Assembly (NCBI RefSeq): GCF_000504285.1 | Contig: NZ_KI632511.1 | Coordinates: 6,926,154 to 6,990,153, forward strand | Length of the DNA: 64,000 nt | Direction: 5' to 3' | From: Actinospica robiniae DSM 44927 | Lineage (GTDB): Bacteria > Actinomycetota > Actinomycetes > Streptomycetales > Catenulisporaceae | Shown: positions 52,132 through 61,929 of the stretch, one piece after another | Numbering within the stretch: the stretch's first letter is position 1 | Layout of the letters: the number at the start of each line of letters is the position of its first letter | Translations under genes and position numbers: made by a program | The notes under the pieces: generated by a model | The model's database searches: none | What the model was told of the DNA's origin: nothing | What the model saw: only the letters and a program-made list of their open reading frames with translations

Positions 52132-54606
52132 ATGAGCGGCTACGAGATCCCCCTGTTCGATCTGCCCAAGCCCCCCGCCCCGGTGCGGCGGCGGGTCGAG
52201 TCGGTGCTGCCCGGCCTCAGCCGCCTCCACCAGGACCGGGAGCCGTCCGGCCGGGACGAGCCGGGCGAAGCGCCCGCGCCCGAGCGCCCGGCCGCCCCGC
52301 CGCCCGCCGCCGCGCCGGCCCCGAACCGCCCGTCCGGCGGGCGCGATCCGCAGGAGCTGCTCGAGGGCCTCAACCCGTCCCAGCGCGAGGCGGTCGAGCA
52401 CGCGGGAAGCCCGCTGCTGATCGTGGCCGGCGCCGGTTCGGGCAAGACCCGGGTGCTCACCCACCGCATCGCCTACCTGCTCGGCGAGCGCGGCGTGCAC
52501 CCCGGCGAGGTCCTGGCCATCACCTTCACCAACAAGGCCGCCGCGGAGATGCGCGAGCGGGTCGAGGCGCTGATCGGCCCGCGCGCCCGGATGATGTGGG
52601 TCTCCACCTTCCACTCGGCCTGCGTGCGCATCCTGCGCCGCGAGCACGAGCACCTGGGCCTGCCCTCGTCCTTCACCATCTACGACGCGGACGACTCGCG
52701 CCGGCTGATGGCCCAGGTGGCCCGGGACCTCGACCTCGACGTCAAGCGGCACCCGCCGCGCGGCCTGCTCGCCGCGGTCTCCGCGCTCAAGAACGAGCTG
52801 ATCGACCACGAGTCGGCCCGCGACGGAGCCGAGTCGGAGCGCGAGGCGCTGATCGCCGAGGTGTACGGCAGCTACCAGAACCGGCTGATCGCCTCGCGCG
52901 CGCTGGACTTCGACGACCTGATCATGACCACGGTCAACCTGTTCCAGGCCTTCCCGGCGGTGGCCGAGAGCTACCGGCGCCGGTTCCGGCACGTGCTCGT
53001 GGACGAGTATCAGGACACCAACCACGCGCAGTACGTGCTGGTGCGCGAGCTCGTCGGCAGGTCCAAGGCCGCGCCCGGCCGCCGGGAGGCGGCCGAGGGC
53101 GAGGCCGTGCCGCCGGCCGAGCTGTGCGTGGTGGGTGACGCGGACCAGTCGATCTACGCCTTCCGCGGCGCCACCATCCGCAACATCCTCGAGTTCGAGG
53201 CGGACTACCCGGACGCCAAGACCATCCTGCTCGAGCAGAACTACCGCTCCACCCAGACCATCCTGTCCGCCGCGAACGCGGTGATCGAGCGCAACCGGGG
53301 CCGCAAGCCGAAGAACCTGTGGACCGACTCGGGCCAGGGCGAGTCGATCGTCGGCTACGTCGCCGACAGCGAGCACGACGAGGCCGCGTTCGTGGCCAAC
53401 GAGGTGGACCGGCTCACCGACGAGAGCCTGGCCAAGCCGGGCGACGTGGCCGTGTTCTACCGCACCAACGCGCAGTCGCGTGCGTTCGAGGAGTGCTTCA
53501 TCCGGGTCGGCCTGCCCTACCGCGTGGTCGGCGGCGTGCGCTTCTACGAGCGCAAGGAGGTCAAGGACGTCCTGGCCTACCTCAGGGCCCTGGTGAACCC
53601 GGACGACTCGGTCTCGCTCAAGCGCGTGATCAACGTGCCCAAGCGCGGCATCGGCGACCGGGCCGAGGCGATGCTGGACGCGCTGGCCACCCGCGAGCGC
53701 ATCTCCTTCGGTGCGGCCGTGGACCGCGCGGCCGAGGCGTACGGCCTCGCCGCCCGCTCGCTCAAGGCGGTGCAGGGCTTCGCCGCGCTGATGGCCGACC
53801 TGCGCGAGAAGGTGGCCGAGGGAGTCGGGCCGTCCGAGGTGCTCGAGGCGATCCTGGAGCGCACCGGATACCTCTCCGAGCTGCAGGAGTCCACCGACCC
53901 GCAGGACGAGAGCCGGGCCGAGAACCTGCAGGAGCTGGTCGCGGTCGCGCACGAGTACGAGGGCACCGAAGGCTCCGAGGGCGTCACCGGCTTCCTCGAG
54001 CGGGTGGCCCTGGTCGCCGACGCGGACCAGCTGCCCGACGGCGGCGAGGGCATGATCACCCTGATGACACTGCACACGGCCAAGGGCCTGGAGTTCCCGG
54101 TGGTCTTCCTCACCGGCCTCGAGGAGGGCGTCTTCCCGCACACCCGGGCGCTGGGCAACGTGCAGGAGCTGGAGGAGGAGCGGCGGCTGGCCTACGTCGG
54201 CATCACCCGCGCCCGCCAGCGGCTGTACTTCTCCCGCGCGGTGCTGCGCTCGGCCTGGGGTGCCCCGTCGTACAACCCGCAGTCGCGCTTCGTCGAGGAG
54301 GTGCCCGCGGAGCTGATCAACTGGGAGCGCGAGGCCCCGGCCCCGTCCTCGACCGCCTTCGGCACCCAGACCCCGGCGCTGACCGCGTCCGCGGCCAAGT
54401 TCCGCAGGCCCGGCTTCAAGTCCCTCGGCGCGGGCGGGCGCGAGCCCATCTCGGTCGCCGCCGGCGACCGCGTCGTGCACGACACCTACGGCCTCGGCAC
54501 CGTGGTCGCGGTCGAGGGCCGCACCGGCGAGCACGCCACCGTCGACTTCGGCTCCGAGGGCGTCCGGAAGCTGGTGCTGGCCTTCGCGCCGCTGACGAAG
54601 CTGTAG
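52132..54606 (+). CDS. pcrA: ATP-dependent DNA helicase PcrA (UvrD family)
   Basis: 824 residues. SF1A helicase motifs in order: LNPSQREAVEH (Q motif), AGAGSGKTRVLTHRIAYLL (Walker A), TFHSACVRILR (Ia), VDEYQDTNHAQY (Walker B), VVGDADQSIYAFRGA (III), LEQNYRS (IV), LHTAKGLEFPVVFL (V), YVGITRARQRLYF (VI). A ~75-residue Pro/Ala-rich N-terminal extension is unusual but known in actinobacteria. It works in mismatch/nucleotide-excision repair and clears RecA and stalled RNAP. Confidence 0.97.
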   Translation: MSGYEIPLFDLPKPPAPVRRRVESVLPGLSRLHQDREPSGRDEPGEAPAPERPAAPPPAAAPAPNRPSGGRDPQELLEGLNPSQREAVEHAGSPLLIVAGAGSGKTRVLTHRIAYLLGERGVHPGEVLAITFTNKAAAEMRERVEALIGPRARMMWVSTFHSACVRILRREHEHLGLPSSFTIYDADDSRRLMAQVARDLDLDVKRHPPRGLLAAVSALKNELIDHESARDGAESEREALIAEVYGSYQNRLIASRALDFDDLIMTTVNLFQAFPAVAESYRRRFRHVLVDEYQDTNHAQYVLVRELVGRSKAAPGRREAAEGEAVPPAELCVVGDADQSIYAFRGATIRNILEFEADYPDAKTILLEQNYRSTQTILSAANAVIERNRGRKPKNLWTDSGQGESIVGYVADSEHDEAAFVANEVDRLTDESLAKPGDVAVFYRTNAQSRAFEECFIRVGLPYRVVGGVRFYERKEVKDVLAYLRALVNPDDSVSLKRVINVPKRGIGDRAEAMLDALATRERISFGAAVDRAAEAYGLAARSLKAVQGFAALMADLREKVAEGVGPSEVLEAILERTGYLSELQESTDPQDESRAENLQELVAVAHEYEGTEGSEGVTGFLERVALVADADQLPDGGEGMITLMTLHTAKGLEFPVVFLTGLEEGVFPHTRALGNVQELEEERRLAYVGITRARQRLYFSRAVLRSAWGAPSYNPQSRFVEEVPAELINWEREAPAPSSTAFGTQTPALTASAAKFRRPGFKSLGAGGREPISVAAGDRVVHDTYGLGTVVAVEGRTGEHATVDFGSEGVRKLVLAFAPLTKL

Positions 54607-54643
54607 CAGCGCGGAGGCGGGCCGCCGCCCGGTGCTGCGGCCG

Positions 54644-55291
54644 CTACTCGATGCCCAGGTAGCGCAGCACGGCCAGGACCCGGCGATGGTCCGTGCCGGA
54701 GACCGGCAACTCGAGCTTGCTGAAGATGCTGGCCACGTGCTTCTCCACCGCGCGCTCGGAGACGAACAGCGCGGCCGCGATGGCCGCGTTCGAGCGGCCC
54801 TCGGCCATCAGCCCGAGCACCTCCCGCTCGCGCGGAGTGAGCGCGTCGACGGTGCGCCGGCGCTGGCTCGCGCCGAACAGCTGGGTGACCACCTCCGGGT
54901 CCAGCGCGGTGCCGCCGGCCGCCACCCGCTCGAGCGCGTCCATGAAGTCCTTGGTGTCCATCACCCGCTCCTTGAGCAGATAGCCGACGCCGGCCGAATT
55001 CCCGGCCAGCAGACGACTCGCGTACTGGGTCTCGACGTACTGCGAGAAGATCAGGATCCGCAGTCCCGGATGCGCGGCCCGCAGTTCGATCGCCGCGCGC
55101 AGACCCTCGTCGGTGTGCGTGGGCGGCATCCGGATGTCGGAGACCACCACGTCCGGCTCGTGCTCGACCACGGCGTCGCGCAACGCCCCGGCGTCGGGCA
55201 CCGCCGCGACCACCTCGTGCCCCTCGTCCTCGAGCAGGCCGACGAGCCCGGCCCGCAGGATCGGCGAGTCCTCCGCCACCACGATCCGCAT
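54644..55291 (-). CDS. LuxR/NarL-family response regulator
   Basis: 215 residues. Receiver MRIVVAEDSPILRAGLVGLL with the acceptor Asp in VVVSDIRMPP, and C-terminal HTH LTPREREVLGLMAEGRSNAA then SERAVEKHVASIFSKL. It starts 6 bases after the histidine kinase stop on the minus strand, so it is the last gene of the four-gene ABC/two-component operon. Confidence 0.96.
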   Translation of the reverse strand: MRIVVAEDSPILRAGLVGLLEDEGHEVVAAVPDAGALRDAVVEHEPDVVVSDIRMPPTHTDEGLRAAIELRAAHPGLRILIFSQYVETQYASRLLAGNSAGVGYLLKERVMDTKDFMDALERVAAGGTALDPEVVTQLFGASQRRRTVDALTPREREVLGLMAEGRSNAAIAAALFVSERAVEKHVASIFSKLELPVSGTDHRRVLAVLRYLGIE

Positions 55292-55296
55292 GATTC

Positions 55297-56574
55297 TCAG
55301 CGCCTCATCTCCGGTACCGCGTCCGACACGTCTTGCGCCGGCAGCTCCACCATGACCGTGGTCGGACCGCCCAGGGGGCTGGTGACCGACACGTGTCCGT
55401 CCAGTCCGCGCACCCGCTCGCTCAAGCCGCGCAGACCCGAGCCCTCGCCCTGCGCGTTCGCCCCGCCGCGGCCGTCGTCGGTGACGACGAGGCGGGCCGA
55501 GCCGTGCGAGTCGCCGAACACGCTGATCGCCACCGAGTTCGCGCCGCTGTGCTTGCCGGCGTTGGTCAGCAACTCGGCGGCGGCGAAGTAGAGCATCGTC
55601 TCGGCGGCTGAGGAAAGCCGGACCGGCAGGGCCGTGCGGACCGTCGTCGGTATCGGGGTGAGCGCGGCGAGCGTGGTCAGCGCCGGCTCGAGCCCCGAGT
55701 CGAGTGCGGGCGGGTGGATGCCGCGGACCAGGTCGCGCAGGTCCCCGATGACCTGCTTCGTCTCGGCCCGCGACTCGCGCAGCAGCTCGAGGCCGGCCTC
55801 GGTCCGGCCCTTCTCCAACAGCCGCTCCGCCCGGCCCAGCCGGATGCCGAGCGCCACCAGCCTGGCCTGGGCGCCGTCGTGCAGGTCGCGCTCGATCCGG
55901 CGCAGCGTCGCCGACGCCTCGTTGATCGCGTGCGACCGGGTCTGCTCCAGCTCCCTGATCCGCAGCGAGTCCTCGGTGGGGCCGAGCAGCCGCCGCATCA
56001 GCAGGACGTCGAGCTGCAGGAGCAGCTCGGTCAGGCTCGGCGCGGCCCAGAACAGCACAGCCGCGAAGATCATGAACTTGACCTGCGACGCGTGCTGACC
56101 CCCGGGTTGGAAATAGCCGCTGACGGTCATCGGCAGCAGCAGCCGGAAGCCGACTCCGAACAGGAACTCCAGGATCAGCAACAGCGGCTTGAGGGCCATG
56201 TGCGCGATCGACCGCCAGGCGATCGGTTCGGCGAAGTGGCGCACGATGAAGCCGAGGAAGCCCGGCCGGCGCGGCGCCCGGACCGGGGCCGCGATGTTCG
56301 CGTCGAGCAGTCCGTTGGCCGTCGCCCGGAAGCCGCCACCGCTCAACCGGGCGAAGCCGAGGACCGGCGGGAGCAGCACCAGGGCCGGGATTCCGGCGCC
56401 GGCCAGCGAGAGCGCGATGGCCACGGCGACCACCACGATCGAGCCCGCGGTCAGGAACGGCTGGCAGAAGCAGTACACGAACGCCCGTCCGGACCGCGCG
56501 GTGAACGGTGCGCGCAGCATGCGCCAGACGGATTTCACTGCTGGATTCTCGCGCATCCGCATGTCAGACGTCAC
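55297..56574 (-). CDS. sensor histidine kinase (NarL class)
   Basis: 425 residues. Four or more TM segments (IVVVAVAIALSLAGAGIPAL, MALKPLLLILEFLFGVGFRL, MIFAAVLFWAAPSLTELL), then the DHp helix with IERDLHDGAQARLVALG (phospho-acceptor His) and ATP-binding boxes AAELLTNAGKHSG and GRGGANAQGEGSGLRGLSERV. It is followed by its response regulator 6 bases downstream. The permease gene end overlaps its start by 11 bases, so it is co-expressed. Confidence 0.95.
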   Translation of the reverse strand: MTSDMRMRENPAVKSVWRMLRAPFTARSGRAFVYCFCQPFLTAGSIVVVAVAIALSLAGAGIPALVLLPPVLGFARLSGGGFRATANGLLDANIAAPVRAPRRPGFLGFIVRHFAEPIAWRSIAHMALKPLLLILEFLFGVGFRLLLPMTVSGYFQPGGQHASQVKFMIFAAVLFWAAPSLTELLLQLDVLLMRRLLGPTEDSLRIRELEQTRSHAINEASATLRRIERDLHDGAQARLVALGIRLGRAERLLEKGRTEAGLELLRESRAETKQVIGDLRDLVRGIHPPALDSGLEPALTTLAALTPIPTTVRTALPVRLSSAAETMLYFAAAELLTNAGKHSGANSVAISVFGDSHGSARLVVTDDGRGGANAQGEGSGLRGLSERVRGLDGHVSVTSPLGGPTTVMVELPAQDVSDAVPEMRR

Positions 56575-57397
56575 GTCGCTTGAGCGAGAACAGCGCGGCC
56601 CCGCCGAGCAGGGCGACCCACCCGAGCAGCAGGCACAGGCCCTGCGCCGGGGTGTAGACGTCGCTCGCGTTGTGGCCGCTGCCCATCATCACGTCCGTGC
56701 CGCTCGGCATGGCGCCGGCCAGGTGCTTGCCGACCGTGCCGGGGATGAGCGAGAGCACGCCCGCCAGCACGAACTGCATGCCCAGCACCAGGCTGACGCC
56801 CGCGGCCGGGTGCCGCAGCAGGGTGCCGATGGAGAGCGCGACGAGGCCGATCAGCGCCATATAGAGGCCGAAGGCCAGCACCGCGCGGATCGAGGTCGGG
56901 TCGGTGATCGAGACCACGGAGTGCGCGCGCACGATCCGCGAGCCGATCAGGAAGCAGGAGATCGCGACCACCTCGGCCAGCGCGAACACCAGGCCGGCGA
57001 AGGTGGCCGCCTTGGCCAGCAGCGCGGGCGTGCGCCGGGGCGTGGCCAGCATCGTGGCCCGGATCATGCCGGTGGAGAACTCGGAGGCGATCAGCAGCAC
57101 CCCGAGCACGCACACCGCGAGCTGTGCGAACTGGGCCGCGGGCTGCAGGATCAGCCCGACCGTGTCGGTGCGGAACTGGGTCTGGGTGGCGGCGTCGAGG
57201 TGCGGGTAGTCGTGCGTGTAGACCGCGGTGGCGGCGATGGTGAAGGCCAGGCTGACCACGATCATCGCGCCGAGCGACCACCAGGTCGAACGCAGGGACC
57301 TGAGTTTGGTCCATTCGCAGCGGACCAGGTCGGTGAAGTCGGGCCGGTGCGTCGGACGTACGGCGGCCTGGGTGCGGAGCAGGGTGGCGGTGCTCAT
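56564..57397 (-). CDS. ABC transporter permease (ABC-2 type)
   Basis: 277 residues from ATG 57397 (strong GAGGGGAACG before it). Six TM helices: SLGAMIVVSLAFTIAATAVYT, FAQLAVCVLGVLLIASEFST, AGLVFALAEVVAISCFLIGS, VLAFGLYMALIGLVALSIGT, AAGVSLVLGMQFVLAGVLSL and GLCLLLGWVALLGGAALFSL. EFSTGMIRATMLATPRRTP is typical of ABC-2 permeases that export antibiotics or lipids. The partner ATPase gene is upstream. Confidence 0.93.
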   Translation of the reverse strand: MSTATLLRTQAAVRPTHRPDFTDLVRCEWTKLRSLRSTWWSLGAMIVVSLAFTIAATAVYTHDYPHLDAATQTQFRTDTVGLILQPAAQFAQLAVCVLGVLLIASEFSTGMIRATMLATPRRTPALLAKAATFAGLVFALAEVVAISCFLIGSRIVRAHSVVSITDPTSIRAVLAFGLYMALIGLVALSIGTLLRHPAAGVSLVLGMQFVLAGVLSLIPGTVGKHLAGAMPSGTDVMMGSGHNASDVYTPAQGLCLLLGWVALLGGAALFSLKRRDV

Positions 57398-57461
57398 CGA
57401 CGTTCCCCTCGTCATCTGAAAGCGGGCAGGCATCTCGGGCGGTTCGGCGCTGCGGGACGGC

Positions 57462-58298
57462 TCAGCGGGCCGCGTACTGGACGGCGCCCGCGGTCAGGCG
57501 CATGAACGCCTCCTCGAGCAGCGCGGGCTTGGCCACGTCCGGGGTGGCCGCGTACACGGCCGGGTCGGTGTGCCGCTCGATGAACTCGGCGGTGGCGCAG
57601 TCGGCCAGCAGCCGGCCCTGGCCGATCACCAGCAGGTGGTCGGCGGTGACGGCCATCTCGTTCATCAGGTGCGAGGAGACCAGCACCGCCCGGCCCTCGG
57701 CCGCCAGCCGCTTCATCAGGTTTCTGATCCAGAGGATGCCCTCCGGGTCCAGGCCGTTGACCGGCTCGTCGAGCAGCACGATGGCCGGGTCGCCGAGCAG
57801 TGCCGCGGCGATGCCCAGGCGCTGGGACATGCCGAGGGAGAAGGCGCCGGCCCGCTTCCCGGCCGCCGAGCCCAGGCCGACGAGGTCGAGCACCTCCTCC
57901 ACCCGACCGTCGGGCAGCGCCTGCGACCGGGCCAGCGCGAGCAGGTGGGCGCGGGCGCTACGGCCCTTGTGGAAGGCCTTCGCGTCGAGCAGCGCGCCGA
58001 CCCGGGTCATCGGCGCGATCAGGTCGGCGTACGGCCGGCCCTCGATCAGCGCCTCGCCCGACTCCGGCCGCTCCAGCCCGAGCAGCAGCCGCATCGTGGT
58101 GGACTTGCCCGCGCCGTTGGGGCCGAGGAAGCCGGTGACCCGGCCCGCGCGCACCGAGAAGCTGAGCCCGTCCACGGCCTTGCGCCCGCCGTAGGACTTC
58201 GTCAGCCCGCGTGCTTCGATCGCCGGGGCGCCGGACCCGGCCGTGGTCGTCACGGTGATCACCGTGTCGGCGAAGTTCGCAACATCCGTCGTGGTCAT
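57462..58298 (-). CDS. ABC transporter ATP-binding protein
   Basis: 278 residues. Walker [21 protein letters not shown], signature [19 protein letters not shown], Walker [18 protein letters not shown]-loop [10 protein letters not shown]. Typical of DrrA/CcmA-type exporters that pair with ABC-2 permeases. It is first of the minus-strand operon, with the permease following 64 bases later, then the two-component genes. A self-regulated antibiotic- or stress-export module is likely. Confidence 0.96.
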   Translation of the reverse strand: MTTTDVANFADTVITVTTTAGSGAPAIEARGLTKSYGGRKAVDGLSFSVRAGRVTGFLGPNGAGKSTTMRLLLGLERPESGEALIEGRPYADLIAPMTRVGALLDAKAFHKGRSARAHLLALARSQALPDGRVEEVLDLVGLGSAAGKRAGAFSLGMSQRLGIAAALLGDPAIVLLDEPVNGLDPEGILWIRNLMKRLAAEGRAVLVSSHLMNEMAVTADHLLVIGQGRLLADCATAEFIERHTDPAVYAATPDVAKPALLEEAFMRLTAGAVQYAAR

Positions 58299-58522
58299 AT
58301 CTCAAGGCTGCCGTCCGGCACCGGTCCGCCGCGATGGCGCGGCCCCCCGAGTCCTTGGTGGTGCCAGCACCACCAAGCGCCCGGCGCCCGTGCCCGACAT
58401 CACACGCCCTTCGCCCGGCCGTGGGCAGTCAGCGGACCCGCCCTCGGTTAGTCTTCGAACCGTCCGGTCGAAAGTGTCGAGCGCAAGGGCGTTCCATCGG
58501 CCGAGATCACAAAGGAGTGGTC

Positions 58523-58939
58523 ATGAGCGCTGCATCCGATTCGACGAACACCGCCCCCATCCGCGTCGTCATCGCCAAGCCGGGCCTGGACGGGCACGAC
58601 CGCGGCGCGAAGGTGGTGGCGCGGGCGCTGCGTGATGCGGGCGTCGAGGTCGTCTACACCGGCCTGCACCAGATGCCCGAGCAGATCGTGGCCACCGCGA
58701 TCCAGGAGGACGCGGACGGCATCGGCATGTCCATCCTCTCCGGCGCGCACATGACGCTGTGCCCGCGCGTGGTCGAGCTGCTCAGGGAGAAGGACGCCGC
58801 GGACATCAAGGTCTTCGTCGGCGGGATCATCCCCGAGGCCGATATCCAGGCTCTGCGTCAGGCGGGCATCGCGGCCGTGTTCACCCCCGGCACCCCGACC
58901 CAGGAGATCGTCGACTGGGCTTACGCGAACCTGCGCTAG
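58523..58939 (+). CDS. stand-alone B12-binding protein (acyl-CoA mutase small-subunit type)
   Basis: 138 residues, one B12-binding domain. [20 protein letters not shown] carries the DxHxxG cobalamin His motif, followed by [21 protein letters not shown] and [24 protein letters not shown]. It matches the small chain of isobutyryl- or hydroxybutyryl-CoA mutase-type enzymes (IcmB-like). AAAGGAG precedes the ATG at 58523. The catalytic large subunit is not in the window, so it must be encoded elsewhere. Proximity to sucCD (succinyl-CoA) is suggestive. Confidence 0.9.
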   Translation: MSAASDSTNTAPIRVVIAKPGLDGHDRGAKVVARALRDAGVEVVYTGLHQMPEQIVATAIQEDADGIGMSILSGAHMTLCPRVVELLREKDAADIKVFVGGIIPEADIQALRQAGIAAVFTPGTPTQEIVDWAYANLR

Positions 58940-59184
58940 CGGGCCGCCGCCGCTCGGGGGGCCTCACTCGGGATCCGAACGATTATCGGACGTGACCGCG
59001 CGCGCAGCGCATCGGGCCCGCGCCGCGGGACGGGTCGGGCCCCGTCTCGCGCCTTGAGCGGCGTAGCTCACACCAGCGGCGTTCCTTCCCGGTAACCCGG
59101 ACGGGATAACCTCGAATCAGCATCTAGTCCAGGACGGGGACCCCAGTGCCCCGAGCCGCAGCACGTCATTGAGGACGGACGAGC

Positions 59185-60357
59185 GTGGATCTTTTCGAAT
59201 ACCAGGCGAGGGACCTCTTCGCCAAGCACGGCGTACCGGTGCTCTCGGCGAAGATCGCCGACACTCCGGCGGAGGCCGAGGCGGCGGCTGCCGAGCTCGG
59301 CGGCAAGGTGGTCGTCAAGGCCCAGGTCAAGACCGGTGGACGCGGCAAGGCCGGCGGCGTGAAGGTGGCCGACGGCCCCGCCGACGCCAAGGCGAAGGCC
59401 GAGCAGATCCTCGGCCTCGACATCAAGGGGCACGTGGTGCGCCGGCTGATGCTGGCTCAGACCGCCTCCATCGAGAGCGAGTACTACGTCTCGTTCCTGC
59501 TCGACCGGTCCAACCGCACCTTCCTGGCCATGGCCTCGGTCGAGGGCGGTATGGAGATCGAGGAGATCGCGGTCAGCAAGCCCGAGGCGCTGGCGAAGGT
59601 CGCCGTGGACGCGACCGTCGGCGTCACCCCGGCCAAGGCCGCCGAGATCGTGGCCGCCGCGAACTTCCCGGCCGAGGTGGCCGAGCAGGTCGCCGACGTG
59701 CTGGTGAAGCTGTGGGACGTCTTCGTCAAGGAAGACGCGCTGCTGGTCGAGGTCAACCCGCTGGTCAAGACCACGACCGGCGAGATCGTCGCGCTCGACG
59801 GCAAGGTCTCGCTGGACGGCAACGCCGACTTCCGCCAGCCGGAGCACGCCGAGCTCGAGGACAAGGCCGCGGCCGACCCGCTGGAGGCCAAGGCCAAGGA
59901 GAAGCACCTCAACTACGTCAAGCTCGAGGGCGAGGTCGGCATCATCGGAAACGGCGCCGGCCTGGTCATGTCCACCCTGGACGTGGTGGCCTACGCGGGC
60001 GAGGCGCACGGCGGCGTGAAGCCGGCCAACTTCCTGGACATCGGCGGCGGCGCCTCGGCCGAGGTGATGGCCAACGGCCTGGAGATCATCCTGGGCGACA
60101 CCGACGTCAAGTCGGTGTTCGTGAACGTGTTCGGCGGCATCACCGCGTGCGACGCGGTCGCCAACGGCATCGTGCAGGCCTTCGCGCTGCTGCAGGGCCG
60201 CGGCGAGGCCGTGACCAAGCCGCTGGTGGTCCGGCTCGACGGCAACAACGCCGAGCTCGGCCGCAAGATCCTGACCGAGGCCGCCCTGTCGGGCCTGGAG
60301 CAGGTCGACACCATGGACGGCGCCGCCGCCCGTGCCGCCGAGCTGGCCGCGAAGTAA
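59185..60357 (+). CDS. sucC: succinyl-CoA synthetase beta subunit
   Basis: 390 residues, starting with GTG ([20 protein letters not shown]). ATP-grasp fold: [15 protein letters not shown] binds nucleotide, [24 protein letters not shown] the metal/phosphate, and [18 protein letters not shown] the CoA-proximal loop. TCA-cycle enzyme that makes ATP/GTP from succinyl-CoA. sucD starts 13 bases downstream. Confidence 0.98.
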   Translation: MDLFEYQARDLFAKHGVPVLSAKIADTPAEAEAAAAELGGKVVVKAQVKTGGRGKAGGVKVADGPADAKAKAEQILGLDIKGHVVRRLMLAQTASIESEYYVSFLLDRSNRTFLAMASVEGGMEIEEIAVSKPEALAKVAVDATVGVTPAKAAEIVAAANFPAEVAEQVADVLVKLWDVFVKEDALLVEVNPLVKTTTGEIVALDGKVSLDGNADFRQPEHAELEDKAAADPLEAKAKEKHLNYVKLEGEVGIIGNGAGLVMSTLDVVAYAGEAHGGVKPANFLDIGGGASAEVMANGLEIILGDTDVKSVFVNVFGGITACDAVANGIVQAFALLQGRGEAVTKPLVVRLDGNNAELGRKILTEAALSGLEQVDTMDGAAARAAELAAK

Positions 60358-60370
60358 AGAGGGCTGACGA

Positions 60371-61252
<882 letters not shown>

Positions 61253-61271
61253 GGGTCCTGGCAGTCCGACA

Positions 61272-61316
61272 CGCGAACGTCCCCCACGGCCCGAGCGGTC
61301 GCGGGGGACGTTCGCG
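61272..61316 (+). terminator. sucCD terminator
   Basis: A perfect 14-bp stem pairs 61272-61285 (CGCGAACGTCCCCC) with 61303-61316, loop 17 bases, followed by TTCTG. It lies 20 bases after the sucD stop. Confidence 0.8.
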
Positions 61317-61341
61317 TTCTGCGACGGGCTAAGCTGCCGTC

Positions 61342-61836
61342 ATGCTGATCGATGACGAGCAGGCGATCCTGGAGCGTCCCGGCGTGCGTCTGGTCCGCGA
61401 CGCCCTGCTGGCCGCGGGGATCGCCGACGAAGTACGAGTGCTGCCGTCCACCGCGCAATCCGCCGCGACGGCCGCCGAGCAGATCGGCTGCCCGGTCGGC
61501 GCGATCGCCAACAGTCTGATCTTCGAGGCCGACGGCGCGCCGCTGCTCGTGCTCACCAGCGGCGCCCACCGGGTGGAGACCGCCGCGCTGGCCGAGCGGA
61601 TCGGGGTCGGCAAGATCCGCCGCGCCTCGGCCGACTTCGTGCGCGAGGCCACCGGCCAGGCGATCGGCGGGGTCGCGCCGTTGGGGCACCCGGCGCCGGT
61701 GCGCACGCTGGTGGACGAGACCCTGGCCGGGTACGAGGTGATCTGGGCCGCGGCCGGGCACCACCAGGCCGTGTTCCCGACCGACTTCGCCCGTCTGGTC
61801 GCGGCGACCGGCGGCGAGATCGTCGCGGTGGACTGA
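61342..61836 (+). CDS. YbaK/ProX-type aminoacyl-tRNA deacylase
   Basis: 164 residues. The YbaK core reads GAIANSLIFEADGAPLLVLTSGAHRVE, then KIRRASADFVREATGQAIGGVAPLGH and EVIWAAAGHHQAVFPTDFARL, with the catalytic Lys in the VGKIRRA region. These proteins hydrolyse mischarged tRNAs (Cys-tRNA-Pro or Ala-tRNA-Pro). TAAGCT at 61329-61334 lies just before the ATG at 61342, so a leaderless transcript is possible. Confidence 0.9.
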   Translation: MLIDDEQAILERPGVRLVRDALLAAGIADEVRVLPSTAQSAATAAEQIGCPVGAIANSLIFEADGAPLLVLTSGAHRVETAALAERIGVGKIRRASADFVREATGQAIGGVAPLGHPAPVRTLVDETLAGYEVIWAAAGHHQAVFPTDFARLVAATGGEIVAVD

Positions 61837-61929
61837 TCCGGAGGCCGGGCGTTCCCCGTTCGGGTGACGCTGGCGGCGTGCCGGGCGAGCCGGGCCCGGC
61901 GGCGCGCGGGCGCGGGCCAGCATGGGACG

